Source: Pseudomonadota bacterium
GTDB taxonomy: Bacteria; Pseudomonadota; Gammaproteobacteria; Acidiferrobacterales; Acidiferrobacteraceae
Assembly (NCBI GenBank): GCA_021794595.1
Contig: JAJYQN010000051.1
Span: 23,245-69,619, forward strand
Reading direction: 5' to 3'
Length of the DNA stretch: 46,375 nt
The notes under the pieces are model-generated. The model was not told where the DNA came from, did no database searches, and worked only from the letters and a program-made list of their open reading frames with translations. Below, piece by piece: positions 8,489-17,535 of this stretch. The position numbers and the translations under genes were made by a program. The first letter of the stretch is position 1, and every line of letters starts with the position of its first letter.

Positions 8489-9970
8489 ATGGCCGCCACA
8501 GCGAATGACATCGGTGCCAGACTCGATCGACTTCCCTGGTCGCCGTTCCATAGGCGCATGGTGTTCGCGCTCGGTATCGCGTGGATTCTCGATGGGCTCG
8601 AGGTCACCCTCGTGGGCTCGCTGGCCCCGATCCTAAGGCGTCCCCAGACCTTGGGGCTTTCCGCCCAATCGGTCGGACTGGTCGCGAGCAGCTATCTTCT
8701 CGGCGCGGTCCTCGGGAGTCTGCTTTTTGGCTATCTCGCGGATCGTTCGGGCCGCAAACGCCTCTTTACGGTGACACTCATTCTCTACATCACCGCTACC
8801 GCCGCCTCGGGTCTCGCCTGGAATATCGGCAGTCTTGCTCTGTTTCGCTTCTTAACGGGTGCCGGGATCGGCGGGGAGTACAGCGCCATCAACTCGGCGA
8901 TTCAGGAGCTTGTACCGGCCGCGCGCCGGGGGCGGATCGACATCGTGATCAATGGCAGCTTTTGGTTGGGGGCCGCGGGAGCCGCGGGCCTGAGCCTCGC
9001 GCTACTCAATCCCGCTTGGCTACCACTCTTTTTTGGCTGGCGTTTCGCGTTCGGGGCCGGCGCGATTCTAGGTCTCATCGCCCTTGCCTTGCGTACCCGC
9101 ATCCCCGAAAGCCCGCGCTGGCTCGCAGGCCGCGGGCGCTGCCGCGAGGCCCTGGAAATAGTCGGGACGCTTGAGCGCGCGGTGTACCAGAGTCTCAAGA
9201 AAGAGCCGCCCCTTAAGCCTCGGCCGATGACCACGGGCCGCGCCGCCGGCTTTCGGATCACACTCACCAGCGCTTTTCGGATCGTGTGGACGCACTACCC
9301 GCAGCGCGCCCTCCTCGGCACAATCCTTATGGCGTCCCAGGCCTTCTTCTACAATGCGTTTTTCTTTACCTACGGCCTGGTCTTGGTCCGTTTCTACCAT
9401 GTGCCGGCAGCCACCATCGGCCTTTATATCGTGCCCTTCGCCTTAAGTAACTTTCTGGGCGCTGCCTTTTTGGCGCGGTTTTTCGATACCGTGGGCCGGC
9501 GCCCGATGATGATCGGCACCTATGCCCTTTCCGGGCTTCTGATGATAGTGAGTGCCGCCCTCTTTCGTGACCACACACTGACCGTCACCGCCCAGACCGG
9601 GGCCTGGGCGGTCATATTCTTTTTTGCCTCGGCCGGCGCAAGCGGCGCCTACCTCACCGTAAGCGAGAGCTTTCCCGTCGAGATCCGGGCCAGCGCGATC
9701 GCGCTTTTTTACGCCTTAGGCACGGCTATCGGCGGGGTCCTCGCACCGACCGTCTTCGCGGTCCTGATCGCCACAGGATCGCGCGAGCAGGTCTTCGACG
9801 GTTATCTTCTAGGGGCCGGTTTGATGGGGCTTGGGGCCTTGGCCGAGTGGCTTTTTGGGATCGCCGCCGAAGGCCTGCCTCTCGAGGGGCTAGCCGCCCC
9901 CTTGTCGTCTCAGCTCCCGCCGGGCATTCCCCCCTCAGGCCCTGATCCTGACCGCGATCGTGCCCCTTAG
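8489..9970 (+). CDS. MFS transporter, metabolite:H+ symporter type
   Basis: This is a 493-residue major facilitator superfamily protein with about 12 membrane segments. The signature loop between helices 2 and 3 (GYLADRSGRKRLF) and its counterpart in the second half (FFDTVGRRPMMIGTY) are clear, as is FRFLTGAGIGGEY at helix 4. These motifs fit the sugar/aromatic-acid:proton symporter branch (Pfam Sugar_tr/MFS_1), but the substrate cannot be read from sequence. The C-terminal 30 residues are proline-rich and cytoplasmic. It stands alone between cbbR and luxI. The 226-bp gap upstream (8263-8488) shows no gene. Confidence 0.85.
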   Translation: MAATANDIGARLDRLPWSPFHRRMVFALGIAWILDGLEVTLVGSLAPILRRPQTLGLSAQSVGLVASSYLLGAVLGSLLFGYLADRSGRKRLFTVTLILYITATAASGLAWNIGSLALFRFLTGAGIGGEYSAINSAIQELVPAARRGRIDIVINGSFWLGAAGAAGLSLALLNPAWLPLFFGWRFAFGAGAILGLIALALRTRIPESPRWLAGRGRCREALEIVGTLERAVYQSLKKEPPLKPRPMTTGRAAGFRITLTSAFRIVWTHYPQRALLGTILMASQAFFYNAFFFTYGLVLVRFYHVPAATIGLYIVPFALSNFLGAAFLARFFDTVGRRPMMIGTYALSGLLMIVSAALFRDHTLTVTAQTGAWAVIFFFASAGASGAYLTVSESFPVEIRASAIALFYALGTAIGGVLAPTVFAVLIATGSREQVFDGYLLGAGLMGLGALAEWLFGIAAEGLPLEGLAAPLSSQLPPGIPPSGPDPDRDRAP

Positions 9971-10084
9971 AACATGCCTACGGGATATGACTCCCTCCAG
10001 ATAGCCACCCTTCCGTAAAGAACGGGGTCACCGAATGCCGCAAATACGCTATCTAGGGATGACTCAATTCCTGAGGCGCCAATC

Positions 10085-10777
10085 ATGGCTGATCGCTTTC
10101 GCTTCACCGACAACCGATTAACCGTCCGCATCCTGGAGACCTGCAAAGATCATCTCCAAGCCTTCCAACTGCGCCATGTTATCTATTGCAGTAGCCTGGC
10201 CTGGGTGAAGGGCCGTCCCGATGGGCTTGAATGCGACGCCTACGAAGAGGGCTCCACGTCGATCGGTGTCTTTACCGAGGACAACACCCTTGTCGGGGTC
10301 GTGCGCCTCATACCCTCCGAGCGTCCATTTATGCTGGAACGGGAGTTCCTGACCCTTGTCGGTCCCGATCACTCCATCAAAAAGCAGGCCGACACCGTCG
10401 AGGTCACCCGTCTGGCCACCCGCCGGACGCCCCGATCGCAAGGCCCCTCGCTACCGATCTCCTGTCTCCTCTACAAGGGTATCTATCACTGGTCTTGCGG
10501 CCACAGTGTTCGCTATCTCTACCTCGTCGTCGAAACGGCTTATCTGCGGACCCTGCGTAGATGGGGCTTTCCCTGCTCGGCGCTGGGTCCCGCTCAGATC
10601 CTCGATCGCGGCGCACCGTGTGTCGCGGCACTCTTGGATTGGGAGGCCTTCCGTGCTCAGGCGCTGATACGACCCTCGCCGTTCACGAGTTGGCTCATAG
10701 ATAGTCGCCAAACACGCCGAGCGCCGCCGCCTGCGCTATCGCCTGAACCCGATTACGCACCTTCAACTTGCGCATGA
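10085..10777 (+). CDS. LuxI-family acyl-homoserine lactone synthase
   Basis: This 230-residue autoinducer synthase would make an N-acyl-homoserine lactone from SAM and an acyl-ACP or acyl-CoA. Conserved family residues are visible: Arg30 in LRHVIY, Trp40, Asp51 in ECDAYEE, Arg74 in VVRLIP, Phe82, and the Glu106/Arg109 pair in VEVTRLATRR. The usual second acidic residue after Asp51 is Glu54 rather than Asp, and the Phe four residues after Arg30 is Tyr34; both are mild substitutions. The C-terminal 27 codons run antisense to the end of the luxR gene (83-bp overlap). The acyl chain made cannot be predicted. The short region upstream contains an imperfect inverted repeat (CCAGATAGC at 9997-10005, GCTATCTAGG from 10048) that may be regulatory. 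Confidence 0.88.
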   Translation: MADRFRFTDNRLTVRILETCKDHLQAFQLRHVIYCSSLAWVKGRPDGLECDAYEEGSTSIGVFTEDNTLVGVVRLIPSERPFMLEREFLTLVGPDHSIKKQADTVEVTRLATRRTPRSQGPSLPISCLLYKGIYHWSCGHSVRYLYLVVETAYLRTLRRWGFPCSALGPAQILDRGAPCVAALLDWEAFRAQALIRPSPFTSWLIDSRQTRRAPPPALSPEPDYAPSTCA

Positions 10778-11531
10778 CATTGTGAAAATGAAAAGTCACG
10801 GTGCGCTCGCTAATGCCCATAATCCGCGCCATTTCCCATGTCGTCTTGCCCAGGCTCGCCCAACGCAAGGCCTCGTGCTCCCGAGTCGTCAACGATACGG
10901 CGCGGGGCGCACCTCCCGCGAGCCGCACCAAGATACCGTGCAGCATCGGCGTCAAGTACTTGAGCATAATCTGGTAGCGCGACTCCTGGAGAAAGTCCTC
11001 TCCGACAAAAGACAGCACGCTGCCTCCGCTTTGTCCGCTGCAGGCCATACCCAGCGTCATGCCGTCCCTTAACCCAAAACGCCCCGAGGTCTCGATAAAC
11101 TGGCGTTCATCCGAGGACGTGACATTGCGATAGGTGTGCGACCAAATCTGGGGGGCATAGTGCGCAAAATGGATGCGCAGCACGGGATCGACTAAGTCAT
11201 ACCGATGGTCTTGGTACAAGGCAAGCCATTCCGGGGGCCAATCGATGGCGAGAATCGCCTTTACTTCAAGAGCCCCGATTCTGGTATCGAGTCGGACAAG
11301 GGCACATAAGACGGCATCGAGAGGGACCAAGGCCTTAAGCGCACGCAAAACGTCCTGTCCCGCGTCCAGGCTCGCGGCCCTTCCGGCTTGGTAGGCGAGC
11401 ATCGCGAGCGCTACCATATCTCGTTTCGAGAGCCGTGCGAGCTCGCTTTGCAGGCCGCCCATCCCATCAGGTGCAGACGCTAAGGTCATACATTCAAAGA
11501 GACGCGGGTTTGTGTCCTTCCACAGTACCAC
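10695..11531 (-). CDS. LuxR-family quorum-sensing regulator
   Basis: A 278-residue regulator with an N-terminal autoinducer-binding domain (WPPEWLALYQDHRYDLVDPVLR, then PQIW and FGLRDGMTLGM, carry the family's Trp, Tyr, Asp-Pro, Trp and Gly) and a C-terminal GerE-type helix-turn-helix (LTTREHEALRWASLGKT, ISERTVTFHFHNVMRKL). It would bind the lactone made by the convergent luxI product and then bind DNA. The 5' end is uncertain. AGGAGG at 11536-11531 overlaps the GTG used here and is better spaced for a rare CTG at 11525; an ATG also exists at 11489. The last 27 codons overlap luxI tail to tail. It sits next to the pigment operon, a plausible but unproven target. Confidence 0.9.
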   Translation of the reverse strand: MVLWKDTNPRLFECMTLASAPDGMGGLQSELARLSKRDMVALAMLAYQAGRAASLDAGQDVLRALKALVPLDAVLCALVRLDTRIGALEVKAILAIDWPPEWLALYQDHRYDLVDPVLRIHFAHYAPQIWSHTYRNVTSSDERQFIETSGRFGLRDGMTLGMACSGQSGGSVLSFVGEDFLQESRYQIMLKYLTPMLHGILVRLAGGAPRAVSLTTREHEALRWASLGKTTWEMARIMGISERTVTFHFHNVMRKLKVRNRVQAIAQAAALGVFGDYL

Positions 11532-11786
11532 CTCCTTTGCGCACGTTCCAATCGGCGCAGGCTTTGCCTCTCTCTTGGTGCTTACCCATCAGTACCAGCG
11601 GTTGAACGCCCGGCTTGAAGGCCCGCGCCCGCAGCGCCCGATCCCGGCACTCGTTGGGGCCCGGGTCTGTGCCGTATATCAGCCCGCACTGATCCCCTCT
11701 CCTCCCGGGAGCGTTTGCCCTGCTACACTAAGCGAACTTTTAGACAAACATGACCTCTCTTACTTCCCTCTACCCTGTGGATACTT

Positions 11787-12086
11787 ATGGATAAAACGAC
11801 ACGACACCTGGCCCGACCCCTACGTCATCCCATTGGACGGAGTCTCACCCTAGCGGCGCTTGTCGCGAGCGCCATGGTTATATGTGCGCCCACGGCCTCG
11901 GCCAACATCAAGCAAGAGGCTCGCCATGTCGGCCATAACGTGGGCCGGGCGACGCACGACGTAGGCCAGAAGTTCAAGCATGCCGGGCTTACGGTCGGGC
12001 ATGAAGCGAAAAAGGTAGGCCTTGCGATAGGTCACGCGGCCAAGACTGGCGGGCTCGCCTTCTGGCACGCCGTGAAGGGCCACTAG
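11787..12086 (+). CDS. Small exported protein with 11-residue repeats
   Basis: A 99-residue protein of no family I can name. Residues 1-39 look like a Sec signal peptide (basic start, hydrophobic LTLAALVASAMVICA, cleavage near ASA). The mature part is almost entirely a perfect 11-residue repeat: units at 47-57, 58-68, 69-79, 80-90 and a partial 91-99. Each has V/I/F at position 2 and Gly or Trp at 3, usually followed by His. It is rich in His, Lys and Gly with few acidic residues. An 11-residue period is typical of amphipathic helices that lie on membranes or lipids. It is divergent from luxR, 255 bp away. The ATG lacks a clear Shine-Dalgarno sequence, so expression is not certain, but the repeat register argues that it is a real gene. 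Confidence 0.65.
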   Translation: MDKTTRHLARPLRHPIGRSLTLAALVASAMVICAPTASANIKQEARHVGHNVGRATHDVGQKFKHAGLTVGHEAKKVGLAIGHAAKTGGLAFWHAVKGH

Positions 12087-12145
12087 GTCCCCGACGCATG
12101 GGTTTAGGACCCCGGTTCTGGCTCATGCATCGGAGCGTCCGCCTT

Positions 12146-12943
12146 CTAGCCCGCGATTGGCGAGACGTCGAGGACCAGTTGCCCGTCCACTAAATAAGGG
12201 AGCACGACCCGGGTCGATGCGCCTTGGGCTATGGCTTGCAACAACGGCAGGGAGCGCGCGGCCGGGTTCGCGCGGCGCAGCGCCTCGAGATCAGGTGCCG
12301 ATAGTTCGCTTTCCTTAAGATCGCACGGCCGCCATCCCCACTCGACCAGGACGCATGGGCTAAGAGGACGCTCCCGCGCCACCGCCACCGCCACCGCGAA
12401 CGGGACCGTGACCGGCCGCACCGGGGCCAATGCCGGCGGCGGAGGCAAATCATAGGCCACCATGAGACAAGGGGGGCCGTCCCCGGAGATCATTAGGGCC
12501 TCAAGCAAACCGGCGGCAAAGCTATCGTCGTAGGCGGACAGACTGGTCGTGGCCGCTCGGGACTGCATGGCAATCCCCCAATAGCCGGCGACCGCATTAT
12601 GGACCGAGTTATGAAACAAGGTCGGCGATAAAGCGATCGGGGGGCGCGCGAGCGCCCGACAATTCTTATCAAGGATATCGAGGTCGCCGCTCCCGGAACT
12701 AAAGACCGTAGCGACCTCAGCCGCCGCCCAGCCTGCCGCGTTCAAGGCCTGATAACCGACATCGAGGGCGTAACGCGCCAGCATCGGACAGCGTCGGGCT
12801 TCATTCGCGGCAAGGCCCCTCGCCTCGGGTACCCGGAGCGCGGTCGGCTGGTAGGCGCGTTCGCCGCGCAAAACGGCAAACCCCTCGTCGGCGTTCGCAA
12901 GACCGGGCCCTAAGAGACCAATTCCGGCAATAAAGGCCTTCAT
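12146..12943 (-). CDS. Ketosynthase-like chain-length factor
   Basis: A 265-residue protein resembling the N-terminal half of beta-ketoacyl synthases (Pfam Ketoacyl-synt_2), as found in aryl-polyene and xanthomonadin clusters. LFHNSVHNAVAGYWGIAM and SAYDDSFAAGLLEALM are characteristic. The nucleophilic cysteine of true ketosynthases is absent from this segment, so it is probably the non-catalytic partner that sets chain length in a heterodimer with the upstream ketosynthase. It overlaps that gene by 4 bp (ATGA) and is the last gene of the operon. No terminator was recognised downstream. Confidence 0.85.
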   Translation of the reverse strand: MKAFIAGIGLLGPGLANADEGFAVLRGERAYQPTALRVPEARGLAANEARRCPMLARYALDVGYQALNAAGWAAAEVATVFSSGSGDLDILDKNCRALARPPIALSPTLFHNSVHNAVAGYWGIAMQSRAATTSLSAYDDSFAAGLLEALMISGDGPPCLMVAYDLPPPPALAPVRPVTVPFAVAVAVARERPLSPCVLVEWGWRPCDLKESELSAPDLEALRRANPAARSLPLLQAIAQGASTRVVLPYLVDGQLVLDVSPIAG

Positions 12944-14142
12944 GCATCACGCTCCAAGGCCAAGCTACAATTGCTTCCGCCAAATCCAAAGGTGTTGATC
13001 AAGACCCGGCGCACTGGGCTAAAACGCCCCTGAAGGACCAAGGTCGATTGCAGCCGCGGGTCGCGGGCCAGGGTGTTGATGGTCCCTGGTATAAAACCCT
13101 CTCTCATGGCCAATTGCGCGATCGCGACCGCGCACGCCCCGGCCGCGCCCAAGGTATGGCCGGCCGCGCCCTTGGTAGAACTGACCGGGGTCGCGCTACA
13201 ACCGATCTTGGCGATCGCGAGATCCTCAGCGGCATCGTTCGCAAGGGTTCCGGTGCCGTGGAGATGGATATAGTCGAGATCAGACGGCCGCCAGCCGGCG
13301 TCCGCCAAGGCCGCGGACATCGCCTCATAGGCCCCTAGGGCCTCGGGGTGCGGGGCTGTCATGTGATAGGCGTCGGCGCTATCGCCGATGCCCATAAGCC
13401 GCATGCCCCCGACATCACCCAGAACTCCCGGCGCGGCCAAGATCGCAAAGCCTGCGGCCTCACCGATCGCAATACCATCGCGATCGGCGCTAAATGGTCG
13501 CGGGCTTTGGGCGGCTAAAAGCCCGAGCGACTGAAAGCCATAAAGCGTCGTGTCGCAGAGGCTATCGACGCCGCCCACGACCACCGCCTTGCAAATCCCG
13601 GCGCGGATAAGTCGCATGCCGGTGGCAAAGGCCTTGGCGCTAGACGAGCACGCAGTCGAGATGACGAACGCCGGTCCCTTCACGCCCAAGTAACGGCGGG
13701 TAAAATCGGCGCACGCAAAGACATTGTGGGTTTCCCGATACGGAAAGCTCGCGGGCAAGGCGTCGGCCACGGCAAACGCCGGGTCGCGGTAGGCGGCTTC
13801 AGTCTTCGCGATACCCGAGGTGCTGGTTCCAACGACCACGCCGATCTGGCCTGCTCCCAGCTTGCGCGCCAATCGTTCGACCGCCTCAGAGAAGCCATCG
13901 GTCTCGAGCGCCAAGGCCGCGAGCCTATGGTTGCGGCAGTCGTAGCGCGCCAAGATCCGGGGCAAGACCACATCCTCGATCCCGGATACCCGCCCTACCG
14001 CACACACGAGGCCGCCGACCGTAGTGTATGGCTGAAGGCCCGACTCCCCGCCCACCAGCTTCGCAAACGTCGCGTCCAGCCCGCGCCCGAGCGCGCTCAC
14101 CAGGGTTAGAGGCCCGATCTCCGGGGTGGCGTTGCGGCCCAT
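12940..14142 (-). CDS. Beta-ketoacyl-ACP synthase (FabF-like, polyene elongation)
   Basis: A 400-residue condensing enzyme that would extend an ACP-bound aryl starter with malonyl units. The full catalytic set is present: Cys165 in ISTACSSSAKA, His295 in HLHGTGTLAND, and Lys324/His329 in SSTKGAAGHTLGAAGA. The ATG at 14142 overlaps the exporter's stop by one base (TGATG). The reading frame stays open further upstream, but that would run 53 codons into the exporter gene and is unlikely. It pairs with the chain-length factor encoded just downstream. Confidence 0.92.
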   Translation of the reverse strand: MGRNATPEIGPLTLVSALGRGLDATFAKLVGGESGLQPYTTVGGLVCAVGRVSGIEDVVLPRILARYDCRNHRLAALALETDGFSEAVERLARKLGAGQIGVVVGTSTSGIAKTEAAYRDPAFAVADALPASFPYRETHNVFACADFTRRYLGVKGPAFVISTACSSSAKAFATGMRLIRAGICKAVVVGGVDSLCDTTLYGFQSLGLLAAQSPRPFSADRDGIAIGEAAGFAILAAPGVLGDVGGMRLMGIGDSADAYHMTAPHPEALGAYEAMSAALADAGWRPSDLDYIHLHGTGTLANDAAEDLAIAKIGCSATPVSSTKGAAGHTLGAAGACAVAIAQLAMREGFIPGTINTLARDPRLQSTLVLQGRFSPVRRVLINTFGFGGSNCSLALERDA

Positions 14143-16463
14143 CAAACCCCCGACCCTGAGTTCCCGTCGGGGCGCGACCAGGCGGCGGTGAACAGCAGCG
14201 CGAGGAGCGCGCCTACGCTCACCGTCAGCCCCACGGATTGGAGCAACGGGACCTGGGCAAAGGCCATTACCCCAAACCCGGTCATAGTGGTCGCCGCACA
14301 TACCCAGGGAGCGACTGCGCGTCGCCCATGAATCAGACCGTTATCACCCAGAAAGAGTGCGTAGCCCATGCCTAAGCCGACGATGAGAAGCAAGGCGACC
14401 ACATTCAAAAGCGTCAGTCCATGCCCTATGAGCACCAAAAATGCACAGGTCACCAGCACCGCCGCCCCCATAGGAAGCAGAAGCCGCAGGGTGCCGACAA
14501 ACGAACGTAAACCCCACGTGAGTACGAGCGCGATAAACAGGACCGCCCACGCCGAATGCCACAATAAGGCGTTGCGGTAACGGCCTAAGAGCCTCCCGAC
14601 CGCGCGCTTGACCTTCACGAAGTGCACGTCTTTTACGCCGCTTTGCGCGAGAGCGCGAACGATCGCGGCCGGTTTGCGGACCCCGGTCAAGTGCACAAAA
14701 GCCACGCTGTGACCGTGGATGGTAGTCAAGAGCGCCGCAATCCGGGCGCGAATGGCGGGCGGCAAGGCCGCGTAAGTCAGAACGGGGGCGACACGCGCGG
14801 CGTGCACCGCCCGGAGAAATGGCCGGAACGATCGCAGCCGAAACGGGAGGCCGCGGCTTGCGACTCGCAGGCGCGCGGCAAGCTGCGCTCTTGTCGGCAG
14901 CGCGCGCTGACGCCTGCGCTGGACAGCGGCGCTAGGAAGATAGCGTTCCGCAAGATCGAAACCCGTCAGCGCCCCAGCCTTTCGTAACTGAACCAGGGTC
15001 GGCACAAGGGCCGCGCTGCGCGCCAACACCACCTGCCGATTAGAGCCCACGATCACCAGTAGTGACGACAAGCCGGGCACACCGAACTCGCGGGCCAAGG
15101 CTCCCGTTTGGCGCATCAAGGCCGGGGGCGCCGGACTCAAGGCCGAGACATGATTATCCCAAACGCGTCTCCCTTCGGCCGCTAAAAACAAGACCGCGGC
15201 TATACAGGCCACGATAACGACCCAGCCCCCCCGTCGAAGGACCCCCATGGCGACATGGGCCCGCTGGTCGAAAACCGCGAGACTCGAACCCTGGGTCCAC
15301 GTAGGCATCATGAGCGGCAATAGGAACCGGGCCGCCAGGGCCGCTGCCACCAGACCGACACTAGCAAAGACTCCAAGCTGCACGAGCCCGGCAAGATGCG
15401 ACACCGTCATGGTCGCAAAGCCTATGACCATAGCCGCCATCGCGAGCATGAGCGCGGGTCCCACCCGCCGCGCGGCGGCCGCAACGTGTTCGCTCCGACC
15501 GGTATGCAACAAGACATAGGCGGGGTAGTCCATCGCCACCCCTATGAGCATGGTGCCGAACCCGAGGGTCGTAACCGTCAGGTGAGTAAAGAGCAGGGCC
15601 GCGGTCAAAGCCGCAGTCAGACCACCGGTCACAAGCGGCACCAGGCTCGCCACGAGCGGCGGCCACGAGCGATACACAAACAACAGGATCGCTGCCACTA
15701 GCAGAACGTCGATGATGGTGAGAACTTGGGCATTACGGGCCACGCGATCGTTCGCGGCGACCGTGATCGCCCCAGTCCCCCCTAACTCCAGGTGGAGGGT
15801 GGTTTTGGCCGCCACCTGCGCAAACGCCTGGCGCACCAGGGCCACCGCGCGCCTTTGCGCCGCCACGGAAAATCCCGATTGGCGGGTCTCGACCAACAAT
15901 AAAGCGGCCTTGTGGTGACGCGAGACCCATACCCCGTCTTGCGTGGCAGGCCCAGTGTTCCGGAGCCATGGCTTGACCGAGGCCATAAAAGCCCCGGTCG
16001 GATCGGCCAGCATGCGCCCGGCGCCGAGACCAGCCGGAGAGGCCAAGACCGCGAGGGCGCGCTCGAGATCGGCATGTAAGGCGGCCACCGACCATGAGGT
16101 GCGCGGGGCCAAAAGGTAACGATGCCGAAACAAAAACCGGGTGAAGCCACGGGTCGTCCCGTGGCCACCGTTGGCGATGAGCGTAAAGCACCGGCTGTGA
16201 CGGTGCAGAAGCGGTACGAGCGCGGCGCTGGCCCGCTCGCGGGCGGCGGCCGTGGCGCCGGTAATGGACACCAACAAAAGCCGGGCGGCCTCGCCCTTAT
16301 GTAAACCTTGCACCAGGGCCCGCTGCACGATGCTTCCGGAACGCGGTAAGAAGGCGGTCAGGCTACCGCCCAGCCGCGCCTCCCTCATAAGGCCGAGGAC
16401 CAGAACGCCCATCACGCCCAGCCACACCAAGACCACCACTCGCGCGCGTTGAGTGGGCGTCAC
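14142..16463 (-). CDS. MMPL/RND-type lipid exporter
   Basis: A 773-residue inner-membrane protein with two repeats of the RND/MMPL fold: an N-terminal helix (VVVLVWLGVMGVLVLGLM), a large periplasmic loop, then five to six helices, repeated once. The second half contains GLGMGYALFLGDNG and FGVMAFAQVPLLQSVGLTVS; the first half contains GTMLIGVAMDYPAYVLL. Homologues in aryl-polyene clusters are thought to move the finished lipid toward the outer membrane together with a LolA-like carrier. I place the start at GTG 16463, which overlaps the LolA-like stop as GTGA. The frame is open further upstream, but that part lies inside the LolA-like gene. Confidence 0.88.
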   Translation of the reverse strand: MTPTQRARVVVLVWLGVMGVLVLGLMREARLGGSLTAFLPRSGSIVQRALVQGLHKGEAARLLLVSITGATAAARERASAALVPLLHRHSRCFTLIANGGHGTTRGFTRFLFRHRYLLAPRTSWSVAALHADLERALAVLASPAGLGAGRMLADPTGAFMASVKPWLRNTGPATQDGVWVSRHHKAALLLVETRQSGFSVAAQRRAVALVRQAFAQVAAKTTLHLELGGTGAITVAANDRVARNAQVLTIIDVLLVAAILLFVYRSWPPLVASLVPLVTGGLTAALTAALLFTHLTVTTLGFGTMLIGVAMDYPAYVLLHTGRSEHVAAAARRVGPALMLAMAAMVIGFATMTVSHLAGLVQLGVFASVGLVAAALAARFLLPLMMPTWTQGSSLAVFDQRAHVAMGVLRRGGWVVIVACIAAVLFLAAEGRRVWDNHVSALSPAPPALMRQTGALAREFGVPGLSSLLVIVGSNRQVVLARSAALVPTLVQLRKAGALTGFDLAERYLPSAAVQRRRQRALPTRAQLAARLRVASRGLPFRLRSFRPFLRAVHAARVAPVLTYAALPPAIRARIAALLTTIHGHSVAFVHLTGVRKPAAIVRALAQSGVKDVHFVKVKRAVGRLLGRYRNALLWHSAWAVLFIALVLTWGLRSFVGTLRLLLPMGAAVLVTCAFLVLIGHGLTLLNVVALLLIVGLGMGYALFLGDNGLIHGRRAVAPWVCAATTMTGFGVMAFAQVPLLQSVGLTVSVGALLALLFTAAWSRPDGNSGSGV

Positions 16464-17032
16464 GGAAGGATATGCATTACCGAGAAATCGCCGCGCGGCG
16501 CATGAGTCGTGATCTCCACGAGCTGTCCGCCACGCCCCGTCACCGTCACCGTGGTCACAGCCCTCCGTAGCTCCGCTAGACGCGGATGCAGCACCAGCCG
16601 CCACGCCCCGGCATCGCCGCTCAATGTCACCGCAAAGTCATGAGTCAAAAGCGCCTGGTTTCCGCTCAAAAGACCCTCAAAACCAGACACGATCGCGACC
16701 AGGCCGGGATAGCGGCTGACCGAGACACCCCGCGTGGCGTGGTTCACATATAAACGGTCACCGACAATGCGGTACACCGCTTTATGCGGCACACTTTGCG
16801 CCATGACCAGGGTACTCGGCGGCGTATAGCGCAGAGCGCCACGTAGGTGTAGAGGGCGCTTTAGACCAGCAATGTGATTGGTTTCGGTAAAACGCACCTT
16901 ATGACTTGTCGTGTGCCGGAGGGTTTGTAGTAAGGAAGACAGGGTCCAGGGGCGCTCGGCGGCCTGCGCCATAGAGCTTATCATGCTGACCCAGAGGACT
17001 CGGGCGACCCATCGGGGCATGCCAGAAATCAT
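16460..17032 (-). CDS. LolA-like periplasmic carrier protein
   Basis: A 190-residue exported protein with a signal peptide (MISGMPRWVARVLWVSMISSMAQA) followed by a LolA-like fold: SSLLQTLRHTTSHKVRFTE, then LRGALRYTPPSTLVM and FEGLLSGNQALL. This is the outer-membrane lipoprotein carrier-related family (DUF6702/LolA-like) seen in polyene pigment clusters, where it is thought to escort the product across the periplasm to or from the MMPL exporter. ATG 17032 or 17020 could be used; neither has a good ribosome-binding site. Its first ~130 bases lie inside a duplicated fragment of the acyltransferase gene, read in another frame, so the signal peptide is overprinted on that remnant. Confidence 0.75.
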   Translation of the reverse strand: MISGMPRWVARVLWVSMISSMAQAAERPWTLSSLLQTLRHTTSHKVRFTETNHIAGLKRPLHLRGALRYTPPSTLVMAQSVPHKAVYRIVGDRLYVNHATRGVSVSRYPGLVAIVSGFEGLLSGNQALLTHDFAVTLSGDAGAWRLVLHPRLAELRRAVTTVTVTGRGGQLVEITTHAPRGDFSVMHILP

Positions 17033-17240
17033 AAAAGTTGAACCCGTTGTCCGGTGCGATACGGCAATATTTCTGGAGAGCGGCCGTACATCGCTCCCCC
17101 AAGTCCTGCACCCAGAACGACCGTTCATGTCCGCTGGGGGCGGCCAAACTCAGCTCGGGCCATACTACCGCATAGTGGCGTAAACCATCAACGGACCTGA
17201 TAGGCAAGGCACCCAGGACGAAGACCGGAGCGGACCGCAA
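16899..17240 (-). pseudogene. Orphan 3' fragment of the acyltransferase gene (partial duplication)
   Basis: This stretch encodes a degraded second copy of the C-terminal ~113 residues of the neighbouring acyltransferase (17536-18543). SGHERSFWVQDLGERCTAALQKYCRIAPDN here matches SGRERSLWVQDLGERYTAALQNYCRIAPDN there, when broken at the substitutions. Both end in a related tail (NPPAHDKS versus DPPAHDKP). The N-terminal two thirds, with the catalytic His, are missing, so it cannot be an active enzyme. Its 3' part overlaps the start of the LolA-like gene out of frame. The two copies are about 636 bp apart and differ at many sites, so the duplication is not recent. Confidence 0.8.
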
Positions 17241-17535
17241 AGACCACGGCGAGACACAGCTCCGCTCATTGGCGTCAGCCCCGCCGGATAGATGAGTACC
17301 CAGGCACGCGACGGGTGAGACCGCTTACTACCAAAGCCCCCGCGACAAAGAGCTTAAGGTACGGGCCCCACCGACCGAAGACCTGCTCCCACCTCCCGGA
17401 GGCCAGACGCTTGGGGGCGGCGCGAGATCGGGGTCACGCCACCCACTTAGGACCGTGGCGAATAAAGAGAGGCGACAAGCCCAAGACCGGACCCAAAGGT
17501 GCCCGTTGCCAGCGAACAGAGCGATAAAGCCCGCC
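17241..17535. other. Degenerate spacer between duplicated blocks
   Basis: These 295 bp separate the acyltransferase gene from its truncated copy. I see no gene with a start, a ribosome-binding site and family resemblance. One minus-strand frame reads a hydrophobic stretch (LKLFVAGALVVSGLTRR) before a stop. It could be a remnant of a small membrane protein, but it is too short to identify. Confidence 0.4.

Noticed and set aside
9997-10058. Inverted repeat upstream of luxI as a lux box
   Set aside because: The arms are about 43 bp apart and do not resemble the 20-bp lux-box palindrome, so I did not list it as an operator.
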